Source: Pegoplata infirma (lineage: Eukaryota; Arthropoda; Insecta; Diptera; Anthomyiidae). Taken from it: a stretch of 64,000 nt of DNA. Position numbers and translations under genes: made by a program. Where the stretch lies: NCBI GenBank assembly GCA_963921195.1, contig OY992536.1:90563007-90627006 (forward strand). Direction: 5' to 3'. The notes beneath the pieces were generated by a model. It was not told the DNA's origin. It worked only from the letters and a program-made list of their open reading frames with translations, and did not search any database. This document shows positions 1 to 11,293 of this stretch, piece after piece (within the stretch, counting starts at the first letter, position 1; each line of letters opens with the position of its first letter).

Positions 1-1120
1 GTTCGATGCATATGAAATTTTATTGCAGATTATGTTAGTTGGCACCCGTACAAACGGGTTAAGCCCAATTTGAAAAAAATCGTTAGTGGGGTTTTTGAGA
101 TAATAAGATTTTCATCTTATTGGATGCTACAAAAAAACGGTACAACTTGTGTTAATAAAGTGTAAAATATGATAAATAAACGTTGATGTCCTGATTCTAA
201 ATCCTTTATCAATAGTTTCTATGACGTCTCAATTTTAAGAAAATCGGGTTAAAAAAAATCAAGATTTTGTAATTTTTAACACACTGTAAAAAAGGACATC
301 GACTAGCTTTAGACTTCGTTCAAGGCTTAAATTAAAGCTTGTGTATTGTCTTCAAACTAGATTTGTTTTAAATTTTAAACCTGTTTTTCTTAATGGCAAT
401 TTTTTTTTAAACACCCTTTTTTCTTTATATTCAATAAAAATTACAACTGTTTAGTACTCTATTAAATATTAATTTTCATTAAAATATAAAAAAGGGTGTT
501 TTAAATTATAAACCATTTTTTTGGAATTTTATTTATGTTTTTTAGTGGTGTCCCGTTTTGGAAATTTTAAAAGGTGGCAAGTCTAATTTCACTCAAATGT
601 AGGTTGTGTGTGTTTTCTACACTAATTAAAAATGAAACTTAAGATAGATATATTGGTCTCAGCCCCCTTTTTTCATTTTGTTTGTCCCCGTAAAATGCAG
701 TTTTTTACAAAAAAAAACTGCATTAAAATTAACTTAACGAAGAATTTCAACGAACACACCTATTGTTGAACCCATAAATATGGAAACCGCCTAAAAGTAT
801 GCTTTACCCCATGTTTAAATAAGAGAACATTAACGTTTTTTTATCACTCAGTCAACCGAATGAAAGTAGGTGGCAACACTTCTCATTAAATTTACACAAC
901 CACCAACAAATTTAATGACTGTGTATTTCGTGCAATTTTTTGTTTAGTATGTAAATAAAAACACAACAAAGGCTTTAGCTTTAAAAGAGAGGGCTCCTAA
1001 TTAAAACAAAGGCATTGACTTTTGTGCTAGCGTTTGAGGGGGGGGGGCAGGTACTTTGGGAAAACTTTCCCTTGTTTTAATAATTTTTGCTCTAAATTAA
1101 TACATAATTTTAAATATTTT
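1..1120. other. AT-rich intergenic stretch, no gene seen
   Basis: No open frame with a recognisable domain and no clear inverted-repeat element were found. The stretch is A/T homopolymer-rich, with a short G run near 1038-1047. The end already grades into the degenerate mini-me repeat that follows. Confidence 0.5.
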
Positions 1121-1545
1121 ACGCCCAAAGAAGGAGCGGCCAGAAAAAAATATTTTTTTCTTATTCCACGGGTTTAAGTGCAGGACTTAGAACTTTTTCC
1201 GACATTAAAATGTTTTATTTGCTTATAAAAAGCATAAAAACAGCTGGAATAATAGTGCTTTTTAGAGGATGATTTAGTTCCTTAAGGGGAACTTTTTTCC
1301 CCCTGGTCCAAATTTTGCATAACTCTGAACTTAACCAGCCTATTCGACATATTCGTGACAAACTTCAGGAGTCTATCTCTTTTATTGTGTTTTCTACAGA
1401 GATACAGACATATGGACATCGCTAGAATGTCTAAGATATCGCAATTTCCTGCATTTCTTGATGAGTTTGTGTTAATGTTTGTAATTACCCGAAATATCAG
1501 TCCTAGAGTAACCTTCAAGTATACCGATCGACTCGGATTCACTTT
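1121..1545 (-). repeat. Degenerate mini-me/DINE-type repeat (subfamily B)
   Basis: Read on the minus strand it has the order typical of this family: a start with CCGAAATAT-like sequence, then the 'gatgtcc' segment without a GTCY run, then 'agagatagactcctgaag', 'aaaattttggacc' and the 'ggggaaaaaagttcccc' block, then the CCGCTCCTTC...GGGCGT segment. The flank near 1515-1545 (GTATACCGATCGACTCGGAT) matches the variant also seen near 50310-50340 and 62512-62530, so I place it in that subfamily. Small open frames here are chance. Confidence 0.6.
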
Positions 1546-2476
1546 TCCGCTACATACATTTTTTTGCAGCATTAAATTTTATTCTACATATAAATTTAAA
1601 GCCAAAGCTTTTGTTGTGATTATTGAACATTTGAAAAAAAAAATACTTTAGAAATCAGTTTTCAGTTTCTCTCAGTTCTTTTTTGCCCTTCATTTTGTTC
1701 GTTTGCTAGCGGTTTTATTTTAATTTCGTACAATTCTTAAGTGGATGTGGAATTTTTTTAATAAATTAATCTTTTAATATGCAATTTTATTAAATAATAA
1801 ATGCAAAAAAAATATCGAAATTACATCTTAAGGTTGGTTAAACAATTTGGGCTAAGTTTAAGAAAACCAACAAATTTGTGCTGCGGTTTTCTTTAGAAAA
1901 TAATTAAATTTTTCTGCAAATATTTGGGTGCTAAATTTTTTTTGTTGCCTTAGTAATTTTTTGGCCATCCATTTGTTAGAAACAGCAGGAGGCAAACAAA
2001 AAAAAAAAACCTTTTAACGTCATATTTGTGTTGTAGTGATGACGAAAGTGTTTTACTAAGAATTTTTTTTTTTTGTGCGTGAAATAAAATAAATGGAAAG
2101 AAAACATATTGAAAAATACAAATAAAATATTAAACATACGTAAACGCGTATATAAATAATATAAAAATATAATAAATTGTATTTTAAAGTGTTTAAAAAA
2201 ACTATTTGTACCAACACGTGATTAGATAATTAACAAAATTATACGAATGTGTAATTTATTTTTACAAAAACAAAAAAATAAAATCCTCAAAAATCGCACG
2301 CGTAGTCAACGTTCAACGCAGTAATTAAATTAAATACGAAAAAAAAAACGAACACCACATGGTATAGTTTTTGCAAATGCAATATATTTTATTGCATTTA
2401 CCGCTATAATCACAGCTGTTCTCAATTGTATTCTCATTATTTTACTTCAATTATCACTCTCTCTCTTTTAAGAGTA
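1546..2476. other. AT-rich stretch, nothing identifiable
   Basis: Low-complexity A/T tracts, with a short CT-rich run just before 2470. I see no coding frame, RNA gene or inverted-repeat termini. Confidence 0.5.
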
Positions 2477-2484
2477 ACAACATT

Positions 2485-3249
2485 CAGGGATGCCAACTTA
2501 GTGCTTTTCGCGCTAGATCTAGTGCTTTTTGATGTGTGAAAACGCGAAAATTTTTGGCCTAGTGCCAAATTAAAAAAACGCACTGGTTTGGTGCTTTTTA
2601 AATTTTCAGTTGGTGCTTTTAGTGCTTTTTAAAATAATTTTTTTTTTAGTGCTTTTTAAAATAAATTTTGTTATTTCGAGTGTAACGCATCGAAATATTA
2701 GTCGGAGACTTCACAAAGTATATATTTGATTGATTTTTGATCGATTCAAAGACATTTTTGAATGTCCGTCTGTCTATCTGTGGAAAGCAATATGCAGTTC
2801 AAACTAGGAGCTAGACGCCTGAAATAGGGCACGAATTTATTATAGTCAATATCCATTGGTAAAAAGGGCAAAATCGGACTAAGGGAAAAGGTTTTCCCTT
2901 GAAGAAATAAACCAACCTCTAAAAAATTCTATTCTTTGTATGTTTTTTTTCTGTATTTTGGTTTAATATTTGAGTTCTGTTCTGGGTGAAGTTCAAATAC
3001 TAAATTTGGTTTTTGAAGCGGAAAATGCAGATCATGTAAAGTTGTAGAACGATTTATATCCGTTGCTTAAAAGTTTAACCAAAAAACTTATCAAAAAATT
3101 TTGTTTGAATAAAAAATATTATTATTTTTAACCTATTTAAAAAAAACAGTCCAGTGCTTTTTTACCCTTTTTTTCAAGCAAATTTACGCGTTTTTACCCG
3201 TTTATAAAATTTTTGTGCGCGTTTTGCTCTCAAATAGTTGGCATCTCTG
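2485..3249. mobile_element. hAT-type non-autonomous element, TIR CAGGGATGCCAACT
   Basis: The 5' end CAGGGATGCCAACT and the reverse complement of the 3' end (CAGAGATGCCAACT) match at 13 of 14 bases. The flanks carry an exact 8-bp duplication ACAACATT (2477-2484 and 3250-3257), the hallmark of the hAT superfamily. The first ~170 bp are built of iterated 'agtgcttttt' units, and the 3' end has 'ccagtgcttttttaccc' and 'acgcgtttttaccc' versions. No transposase is present. The centre (about 2660-2960) is a mini-me-like segment. Confidence 0.9.
2660..2960 (+). repeat. mini-me-like segment inside the hAT element
   Basis: It contains 'gtgtaacgcatcgaaatatta', a tatata stretch, a GATCGATTC-like block, 'tgtccgtctgtctatctgtgg', 'gcagttcaaact', 'aaatcggac' and the 'aaaaggttttccctt' block in the same order as the other copies here. 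The family's outer 'ataccctccac' termini are missing, so it is either eroded or was captured internally. Confidence 0.65.
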
Positions 3250-3257
3250 ACAACATT

Positions 3258-3660
3258 TTGTTAAGAAGCCAACGAATTTGTGTAAAACAACAAACAGTAC
3301 ATCATATGATTTTAGTATTTGTTGTAAGCACATAAAAACAACAAATTGCCGGTTTTATGATACTACATCAAAAGTGAGTAATAATTTTTATTTTAGTTAT
3401 TTTATAAGGTACATGTAATATTAAACCTAAAAGTTATTAAAAACATATTTAAATTACATCAACGAACGGTTTTAACGAACTTGAAGGGATCGACTTATTT
3501 CGTTAAAAACGATGTAAAACACTCAGAAAAGTATGACAGTTACTACATGTTAGTTGTTCGTTAAAAAATCCGTATTAGTTGTTTTTAACTACAAATGTAA
3601 TTGTTTTCAGAAATATAAAACTAGAATTAGCTCTTTTTGGCATAATTCCAAATCGTCACC
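3258..3660. other. AT-rich spacer with a MITE end
   Basis: No gene. Around 3519-3560 the string CACTCAGAAAAGTATGACAG followed by 'ttactacatgttagttgttcg' resembles the termini of the CACTCA-type MITEs at 24471 and 26681, so a decayed end of that family lies here. Confidence 0.45.
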
Positions 3661-4954
3661 TTATTATTGTTTTGCTCCATACGCCATTTTTGAAAAAATG
3701 AGTTAGGAATGGAATATATCTGTGGCAAAAACCCATAACAACATAAGTCGAGTTATGTCCAAAACGTGTTTTTGCATTTTCAGAATCTCCTTGTCCATTT
3801 TCATATTGTATCAAATTTTTATGAAAATCGGACCATTACTTTCTGAGATATTGATTTCAGAACTCCACAACTCATTTTATTTTTAAAGGAAAAATAAAAA
3901 TCGTAACAGCATATCTGAGTTATGTTTTTATTCTTTATTTTAAAATCAGCATTCGTTGAAGACGCTAAAATGTATTTTATAGGGATACATAACTGCATAT
4001 CTCGACATATGCTTGGATTAAAATGTAATTTTGCAAAACGCAATAACAGCATCAATGGTTTTCACCCGATATCTCCGTTGTCCTGATATATATCAACTTT
4101 TAAAGTAGCGAAGATTGTGTCGATAATAATGCTTGAGATATTTATACGCCCAAAATGTTCAAATTTTTAAACCAAGATTTGGCATTTAAAATTAAAACTT
4201 AAAAATGCTCTCCTGAAAAGTAGTATAAAAACACTTATGCACTTATTCCTTTTTGCCACAGATATATAATATAAATATCCTCTTTCTTATTCCGAAGTCC
4301 GTTTTTTAAAACATATTTTCAAATTTGAGATATCCAGCATTTTCTAAGAAAAAACACACCATTTTGACGTTTTTTGAAAATTTGCGTTACAGAAAAGGCT
4401 CTAGATTATTTAAAAATTAACGGATCTTGCATATTTTTGGAATGAAGATTAATTATGTTGGTACTATTCTACGTACCAAATTTTAATACCGTAACTTCTA
4501 AACATTTCAAGTAATGTCATATTTGCCATTTAGGTTGTGTGGGAGGTAGGCGTGTCCATTGACCGATCATCCCCATTTTTAATACCATGCAACCTGACTA
4601 TATAAGTGTTCTAAATACCCAGTTTTGTCGATCTAGCTATTTTTGTTTTATTGTATTTTTGTTTGGCGTTGAGAAATCATTTGCTCCATATCACACAAAA
4701 GTCCCAAATGTGTAAGCAAAATTGGATATGGAGCATAATACCATAAAATCTTATTTTCTTAAAAGCTTAAAATCTTTTGATCTATTGTATGCAAAAGTAT
4801 GAAAACTAGAAGCTTTGTTAACAATATATGTAGCAATAAATGGTAAACATTAAAACAAAATCCATCGATTACTTTTCGAGAAAATTTGTGGTAAACCTAT
4901 TTTATCGTTTTTCTCAAAACCGAGTTGTTGGCGTATGGAGCAAAACAATAATAA
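3661..4954. mobile_element. Inverted-repeat element, 25-bp perfect TIR
   Basis: Bases 3661-3685 (TTATTATTGTTTTGCTCCAT, then ACGCC) are exactly inverted at 4930-4954. A related shorter pair, 'tttgctccatatc' and 'gatatggagcataa', lies inside near 4680-4738. The interior is non-coding and contains 'gagttatgt' and 'ttctgagata' motifs. The target duplication cannot be assigned because the TIR ends in TTATTA. Its right end abuts the CCCAGC element directly. Superfamily unknown. Confidence 0.75.
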
Positions 4955-6303
4955 CCCAGCAAAAAAAGAGCTTACCATTCACTACAAAATTCACCACAAC
5001 TTATGAACCAGATGTACTTCTTCTTCAACTGAAACATTGATGAATTTAATATGGGCGTGACACACAAAGTATGTTCTTTTTATCGCCACTTTTCAGTGGC
5101 GAAAGATTGACACTTAAGTATAACATATATCACTAGTGTTTTTATCACAACTTCTGAAGTAGTGATCCGGATGTTAATATAACTTGACCTTTTGAAAGCA
5201 CTTTTTTCATCACTTCTTTAGATGTACATATTTCTTGGCATTTTGGGTGTGATTATGTCATTTATATTTGGTGATTTAGAACTTCTAAATTAGAAGTTCT
5301 TTTTTCACTTATTTTTGTAAGATTGATTGAAAGAGTATTTTTTTGTAATATTAACACTAAAAACACTGTTCGACAGCAAAAACCTTCCAGTGAAATTTCT
5401 AACTGGTCCTTATAGATTTTGGTCTCCTGCTTCCAAATCTACCGTCCAAATTTTTCTAGCACGTACCGTTTTTGAGATATTCGCTGTTAAAAAGTAAAAA
5501 AACTTTTAGGAGACCACTGTTATGTATTCTTACGTTGCTTCCACGAAATAGGACTTGATTTCATATAAAATGGACCTCCTGATTCCAAAACTGCAATCCA
5601 CAATTTTCAAGCCTGTTCTGTTTTTGAGATATTCGCGTTTGAAAATTTTAGTGTGATTTATAAAGAATATAAGTGCGTAACAGTAGAGTTTGAGTTTTTC
5701 AAACGCCAATATTTCAAAAACAGTACGCGATAGAAAAATTTGGATGCCAGATTTGAAATAAAGATGCCTTATTTTTACTAAATCGAGTTCTATTGTGTTT
5801 GAGCAACTTAAGAATACGTTACAGAGGAGACCCAAATATTTTAATATTAAAACGCGAATATCTTAAAAATCTTACGTGATAGAAAAATTAATTTTATTGA
5901 TAATCTAACGTATATACTTCGAATTAAAAAAGGAGTAATTATACAGATCACAAAACTATAAAAATTCACGGCGAATTGATTCACAAGTTTGTTTTGACCA
6001 CAAGCCTATACCTCAATTTTCTAAAAAGCTTAAACAATCTTTAATAATGTGATGCAGCAACATCCGCTTTAGTTCGTAAATGTATTTATTTAATTTAGGA
6101 CCAACTTTTTTTGATATAAGGGGGCATGTCACAGACTCAATTCCGTTCGGATTTGAAAAAAGTGGTTTACTCGTAAAACGCAAAACGAATATTATTTTTT
6201 TCGGAATGAAATCACTTTCAAAAATCAAAGTGGAATTGAATTGGATAAAAGTGTTTTCATTACGAAAAAAATATTTGCTTTACGTTTTACGAGTAAACCA
6301 CTT

Positions 6304-6755
6304 TTTATACCCTCCACTCTAGTGATAGAGGGTATATATAAGTTTGTCATTCCGTTTGTAACACATCGAAATATTGGTCTAGGACCCCATAAAGTATATA
6401 TATTATTGATCAGTGATCCATTCTAAGACATTCTAGCGATGTCCGTCTGTCCGTCCGTCCGTCCGTCCGTCCGTCTGTGGAAGACACGATACAGTCCAAA
6501 GTAAAAGAGCTAGACTCCTGAAATTTGGCACGAATATGTCTTATGGTATTGGGCTGGTTAAGTTCGAACATGGGCAAAATCGGATCAGGGGGAAAAAAGT
6601 TCCCCTCTTAAGAACTAAACAAACCTCTAAAAAAAAGTAATTTTTTATAGGTTTTTTGTACTTTTGCTTAGCAAACGAAACATTTTTATGTCAAAAGAAG
6701 TTCAAAGTCTTGCAGTTGGATCCAGGAAGGTTGTCTCCCACCGACGATACCCCCC

Positions 6756-6786
<31 letters not shown>

Positions 6787-6878
6787 AGAAGACGACCCTG
6801 TTTTTTTTTTTTTTTTTTTTAACGTGTTGGAGGGTATAAAAGATTCGGCACAGCCGAATTTAACACTCTCACTTGTTT
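6304..6878 (+). repeat. mini-me/DINE-type repeat, full-length copy
   Basis: Starts 'ttataccctccactc', then 'ttgtcattccgtttgtaac', 'catcgaaatat', 'accccataaagtatatata', a (GTCC/GTCT)n run at 6439-6477, 'acagtccaaagtaaaagagctaga', a C/A/T homopolymer zone, 'ttggagggtataaaagat', the hairpin ATTCGGCACAGCCGAAT and the end 'ctcacttgttt'. Its insertion into a palindromic MITE shows both natural ends: no TIR, a subterminal 3' hairpin and entry into a T-rich site. This fits the Helitron-related mini-me/DINE class, known in Diptera to carry GTCY microsatellites. Confidence 0.75.
6750..6820. repeat. C27 / A11 / T20 homopolymer cluster
   Basis: A run of about 27 C, about 11 A, a 13-base spacer and 20 T sits inside the mini-me copy where other copies carry 'ccgccccctt...'-type sequence. 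The lengths are prone to sequencing error, so frames crossing it mean nothing. Confidence 0.8.
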
Positions 6879-7860
6879 TAATTCCGAACGGAATTGAGTC
6901 TGTGACATGCCCCAAGATATGAAATTTAAAAAATTGATCAATAATCGATTTTTTAAGCTCTAAATAAAGAGAAATGAAATGCCATTACCAAATTTTGTTA
7001 CCATTTTTGCAAAACCTAAATCTATTTGAAGCTGGACGTAGAAAAAATTGCATACTTCGTGTATCACCCTCATTCTAATTGTTTCAGTTGAAAAAGTTCA
7101 AAATCATTAAGCAAAGAACTGGTGAAAGATGTTTTTGTTGTTATTTTGTAGCATTTTTGGAAGTGATTTTAAAAGTACTTCCTACGGAATATGAAGTTCG
7201 GCACCAATCGCTACTTTGTATGTAGTGAAACCACTAATTCTTTTTGAACCACTTCGTTTATTTTTTGCTGGGAAGCTGACGAAATTACTAAAAATCAACC
7301 ACGAAACAAAAATCGAGGATCCGCGAGAAATATTTCGCGAGATATATTACTTTAACCCATTTTGGACCAAGATTCAATTTTATTTTTCTTTTTTGGAAAA
7401 AGGTACTTTTTTTAGGATAATTAGTACCCGCTAATCTCAAAAATCTTGTCAAAAAAATTTTCAATGTGCCGTTTTCCCAGAAACTTTTTATGCAATTTTA
7501 ATATTTGGATTTACATATTTTCCATTTTATTAATTTATTTCATTATTTTCAAAATAATTCAAATTAGTGGAATTTGATAATAAATTAAATCTAAACAAGT
7601 AGAAAAGTTAAATTCGCCTTTTCTGAATCTATGAATACCCTCCACAATGCCTTTTTAAAGGATAGTACATTTTTAACGTGAAAAAAATTAACAATTTTGA
7701 TTAGAAATGTTTTATTTTGAGTAAAAAACTCTTTTTTTTTGTCATTTAACAAAAAAAGAAAAATTACTAATTTTTTTTTTGAGTGTAAAACTTTTTTCGA
7801 GTGTAATGTTTTTTTTTTTACTGTAAAAATATTTCTGAGTGAATGCGCGTACGTATGTAC

Positions 7861-8632
7861 TAGGGTTGCCAGATACTAGATGTAAAATAACTGGACAATG
7901 TAAAATTTTCAGCTGGATTTTTAAAAAGTAACTGGACCCATACATATTTTTTTTAATAATTTGAAAAAAAAAATAAACCGATTTTCATATGTGAGATACA
8001 TATTCTTATTTAACTAAATGGCCGTCTTTATTTACCACTGCAAAATGTGCCTTTTTTAAGCATTTCTATTACTTTTTCGAGCATATCGAAATGCTGATGT
8101 TTAGCTCGTCATTGGCCTGATGAGGGTTAGAGTATATTTTTCTTTTTAAATAACCCCACAAAAATATGTAAGTTCAAAGTGGTCAAATCTGGAAATCTAA
8201 CAGGACAGTTAAAATTTACCGGACGTGTGCAGTTAAGAGGGCGGCAACAATTGACCATCATTTGCAGATTTGACCCATTCAGACATATTTTTGTGGGGTA
8301 ATTTTAAAAGCAAAATGTACGCCAAGAATTCTTAAATCGTCAACGAGCGAAAACTGGCGAGATGCTCGAAAAAGTTGTAAAAAAAATTATCGAAAATGCA
8401 GCAAAAAGAGGACATTTTCCGTATCCAAAAGAGGCATTTATGTTATACTTATGATTAATGTTGTATTCAAAAAGTAGTCCCAAAAAATTGTAAAAAATAT
8501 TTAATAAAAAAAATAATTGTTTAAATTATGAAAATCCTTTTTCAACTGGACAAATTATGTTTTAACTGGAAACTGGACCAGACCTCAAATAACTGGAAAA
8601 TCCAGGCCATTCCAGGCCGTCTGGCAACCCTA
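7861..8632. mobile_element. hAT-type non-autonomous element, TIR TAGGGTTGCCAGA
   Basis: The 5' end TAGGGTTGCCAGA and the exact inverse TCTGGCAACCCTA at the 3' end are flanked by the 8-bp duplication GTATGTAC (7853-7860 and 8633-8640). Subterminal 'aactgga' is iterated at both ends ('ataactggacaatg', 'tttaactggaaactggacc'). The interior has no open frame. A related truncated copy starts at 40469. Confidence 0.9.
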
Positions 8633-8682
8633 GTATGTACACAAAATATTGACATTTTTGTAAAAAAAAACAATTTTTTTTT

Positions 8683-8853
8683 GAGTGTAAAATTTTTTTT
8701 GAGTGTAAAATTTTTTTCGAGTGTAAAATTTTTTTCGAGTGTAATTTTTAAGTTACCAATGCTTTTAAAACTAAACAAGTTTAAAAAGCATTGCTTTAAA
8801 ACTAAACAAGTTGGAAAAGCATTGCTTAGTTACCACCAATGCTTTTAAAACTT
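8683..8853. repeat. Short tandem repeats within the mini-me copy
   Basis: First, about four units of 'gagtgtaaaatttttttc' (17-18 bp). Then, from 8753, a ~36-bp unit 'aatgcttttaaaactaaacaagttt' occurs about three times, some copies reading as 'aaaagcattgc' in reverse. GAGTGTAA arrays also occur in the other copies of this subfamily (19160, 29560). Confidence 0.7.
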
Positions 8854-9286
8854 GTTTACCACGTGGCATTTAAGATGAACAAAATCTGAAATTCGGGGTT
8901 TTGCTTATAACTTTTGAACCACTTGACCGATTGTGCTGAAATTCAATACCAAACAGACCTGAGGAACTGTAAAGATACGTGCCACGTTTCAGCTGTCTCT
9001 TTATTGTTTTTCGAAAGTTATCGTGTTTTTTATCTCGTAAATTTGCGAAAACCCTTTGCCGAAATTTACTCTTTTGCTCATAACTTTTGAACCACTGGAC
9101 CGATTTGGCTGGGATGCAATACCAACCTGACCAGGTAAATGACCAATATATATGCCAAACTTCAGTAGCCTCTGTGAGCGATGTATCCAGGAATTTGAAA
9201 AGGGGGGGGGCACAACTCCCAAAATTGTTTGCCATCGCCTATTTATATTTACTTTTAACTAGAAGTACTGGAAAAGTAATTGAAAA

Positions 9287-9306
9287 GGGGGGGGGGGGGG
9301 GGGGGG
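9287..9306. repeat. G20 homopolymer
   Basis: Twenty consecutive G within the mini-me copy, next to 'gcacgtgccccctgtgcccac'-like sequence. A shorter G8 run lies at 9202-9209. The segment 9180-9350 looks like a small decayed insertion. Confidence 0.8.
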
Positions 9307-9910
9307 CACGTGCCCCCTGTGCCCACTCCCTGTATACGTCCATGGCCTCTGTGAAGTCTTCCAAAAGTTAGCGTGTTTTCTACGGACGGACAGACAGACG
9401 GACGGACGGACATCGCTAGATCGACTTAAAATCGATCGAGGATCATGAATATATATACTTTATGGGGTCCTAGACCAATATTTCGATGTGTTACAAACGG
9501 AATGACAAACTTATATATACCCTCTATCACTACACAGAAAAAAAAATTCATACCTGTAAAGAATTTATACATACATGGTATGAATCGTACATGACTTTTT
9601 TTTCCCAGAACTTGTTCATTCACAGTATGAATTTGTTCATACTAGCAATAAACTTGAACATGAATTTTTCACAATTTTGTTCATAATATTTATGATTTTT
9701 TACTTGCATATTATGAAAACTATTGCTAAATTTCATTGCAAAATGCTAAATTTCATTGCAAAATGCTAAAGAACTTCGAAATTAATATAATTTTTACATA
9801 AATTCAAGACGTTTTATTAATAAAATTAGTATTCCATTATAAGGTTACAATTTACAAATAAATGTAATAAAAATCAAAATAATTCATATTTCACGTAACA
9901 ACACATTAGT

Positions 9911-10066
9911 GGTATTCACGTCAGCACTTTTTACCCTTACAAAGTGCAACATTTTTACAGCAAACATATGAGATTAAATAAAACACAAAATAATTTTATG
10001 CATTTTTGTTGTAATAAATATTGCATTTCGCACTTTGCAATGGTAAAAAGTTCTGACGTGAATACC
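9911..10066. mobile_element. 156-bp MITE, TIR GGTATTCACGTCAG
   Basis: GGTATTCACGTCAGCACTTT at the left matches the inverse of the right end (GGTATTCACGTCAGAACTTT) with one mismatch, followed by 'ttacc' on both sides and 'tttgcaatgg'/'ttacaaagtgc' further in. It is nested in the CACAG element. No clear target duplication is seen. Confidence 0.75.
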
Positions 10067-10625
10067 GTCATTGTTTTGCCACCCATTTAAAAATATATGG
10101 CGAGTGCATCTTTTTCTTGATCACCTATCTTAACTTCGGAAATTTGGATGTTTGTTATAAAGAAGAATTACACGGATACCTCCATCTTAATTAAAAAATA
10201 AAAAAGCAACAGCTGGAACGCCTGAAATTGGTACAAAAAATAATATGTAATGAAGGAATATAAGAAATTAATAAAGTTTATGGCAAAAAATCCTAAAATT
10301 TTTGAATGTGTGAATGTTTAGAGGTGTTTCAAGCACCTCAAATGCAATACAGATGCAAAATTTTGCTTGAAACACCTTTAACAATTATTTTTTAAATCTG
10401 AAAAAATGAGGCAAGCAATTTGCAACAAACTACATAAAATACGGTCGTGAGAACGGGGAAAAAATATTTCCCCCCTCGTCACCTCCCTCCATATGCACAG
10501 CGGATGCAAAATGATGCTCGTAACAGTTCTGAACTAAACAAATCTTAAAAAATCAGACAAGGCTTGTTATTGTTTTGTTCTGAGAACGCCAAAAAGACGT
10601 TTTTTAACCACTCTAGTGTTCACCG

Positions 10626-10919
10626 TTACTGGTAATCTTCGTTAATTTTTTTCACGTTTTTTAGTCGCTTTTGGTGGAGAATTTTTAGATTTTTTACCAA
10701 ACTTCTATTGATTTTCTTTGGTAACATCATACTTACATTATCCTTTATAAAAAATCGGGATTTGGCTAACTTTTGGCCAAAGCTGTTAATTGTATTCGTA
10801 TTTGCAGAATCTGGCGCCTTAAAAAAGATAACAGTAAGATTAAAAATTACGTAATATATTAAATTTCTTAAATAAAATATTCTTACCTTTAATATTTGCG
10901 AAATTGTCTGCATTTCCAT
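10626..10919 (-). CDS. Possible small two-exon reading frame inside a transposon
   Basis: On the minus strand an ATG at 10919 opens 11 codons ending AAG|GTAAGA at 10887. A T-rich tract and AAG acceptor precede a 63-codon block (10817-10626, stop TAA). The 69-nt putative intron has fly-like size and is itself open, so the frame is intact spliced or not; unspliced it reaches an ATG at 10991. The predicted peptide is basic and Lys/Asn-rich. I do not recognise it. It could be a remnant of an element-encoded protein or chance. Confidence 0.2.
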   Translation of the reverse strand: MEMQTISQILKVRIFYLRNLIYYVIFNLTVIFFKAPDSANTNTINSFGQKLAKSRFFIKDNVSMMLPKKINRSLVKNLKILHQKRLKNVKKINEDYQ

Positions 10920-11293
10920 ATAAATTCTGGCTGTTGTTATATTTTTTGTATTATTTTTTATTTTTTGTAATAAAAATAAATTGTTTGACAAATTAAGTAT
11001 TCTGCTTTTTTATATTTTTTTAAAATTAGAAAAAAAAATCATAAATAGAATGAATTTTTTTATAAATAGTATAAATTGAAATCAATGAATTCAGTTCATA
11101 CTATTTATGAACAAAATTTGTTCTGTGTAGAGTGGAGGGTATAAAAATTTTTAAATTAGACAAAAAAATTAAAAGCCGAAAATCAAAAAATGCAAAATTT
11201 TCGTTTTTTTGTACAACTAACAAAAAAAGTACTGTAATGTAGTAACCGTTATTTAAAGTAGTTAATTTTATTTATCTCTGAAAAATTTTCTAA

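Larger units (their letters stand above)
6121..6913. mobile_element. Palindromic MITE with 30-bp TIR, split by a mini-me copy
   Basis: GGGGCATGTCACAGACTCAA (start of a 30-base TIR, 6121-6150) is exactly inverted at 6884-6913. Both flanks carry AAG, a possible 3-bp duplication. Without the nested repeat at 6304-6878 the element is about 218 bp and nearly fully palindromic: its right arm 'aaaccactttt' resumes as 'attccgaacgg' exactly where the left arm predicts. Confidence 0.8.
4955..7272. mobile_element. CCCAGC-terminus foldback-like element, copy 1
   Basis: It begins CCCAGCAAAAAAAGAGCTTA and ends with the inverse TTTTTTGCTGGG. The first ~330 bp and the last ~200 bp are closely repeated in copy 2 (23328-25503), which defines both boundaries. 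Subterminal segments repeat 'cacttctttaga', 'gaagtgat' and 'ggaagtgctttt'-like motifs. The middle holds an imperfect inverted region built on 'ttttgagatattcgcgttt' (about 5480-5900) and the nested MITE at 6121. No transposase frame was found. Confidence 0.75.
9533..11127. mobile_element. CACAG-terminus element with TA target duplication
   Basis: The mini-me host reads 'ctatcacTAGagtgg' in intact copies. Here it is split as '...atcacTA' (9531-9532) + CACAGAA...TTCTGTG + 'TAgagtgg' (11128-11129), so TA is duplicated and the element is 1,595 bp. Subterminal regions repeat 'ttcatac'/'gtatgaa'. TA duplication suggests a Tc1/mariner-like mover. A small MITE (9911-10066) and a possible spliced reading frame on the minus strand (10626-10919) lie inside. 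Confidence 0.8.
7590..11142 (-). repeat. mini-me-type repeat, full-length minus-strand copy with two nested transposons
   Basis: Starts (minus-strand 3' end) 'aaacaagtagaaaagttaaattcg', passes through GAGTGTAAAA arrays, the block 'ataacttttgaaccactggaccgattt', the run 'acggacagacagacggacggacgga' and the 'cattccg' region in reverse, and ends 'gtggagggtataaaaa' at 11131-11142. It is interrupted by a hAT element (7861-8632) and a TA-flanked element (9533-11127). Excising both restores the family order. Confidence 0.7.

Noticed and set aside
6656..6922. Proline- and phenylalanine-run frame and its Gly-run shadow
   Set aside because: Encoded by C27 and T20 homopolymers in a repeat.
8100..8160. 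Another CTGATGA string
   Set aside because: No paired stem II or GAAA follows at the required distance.
8528..9371. Frames of 70-121 residues on both strands
   Set aside because: They run across hAT termini, GAGTGTAAAA arrays and a G20 run.
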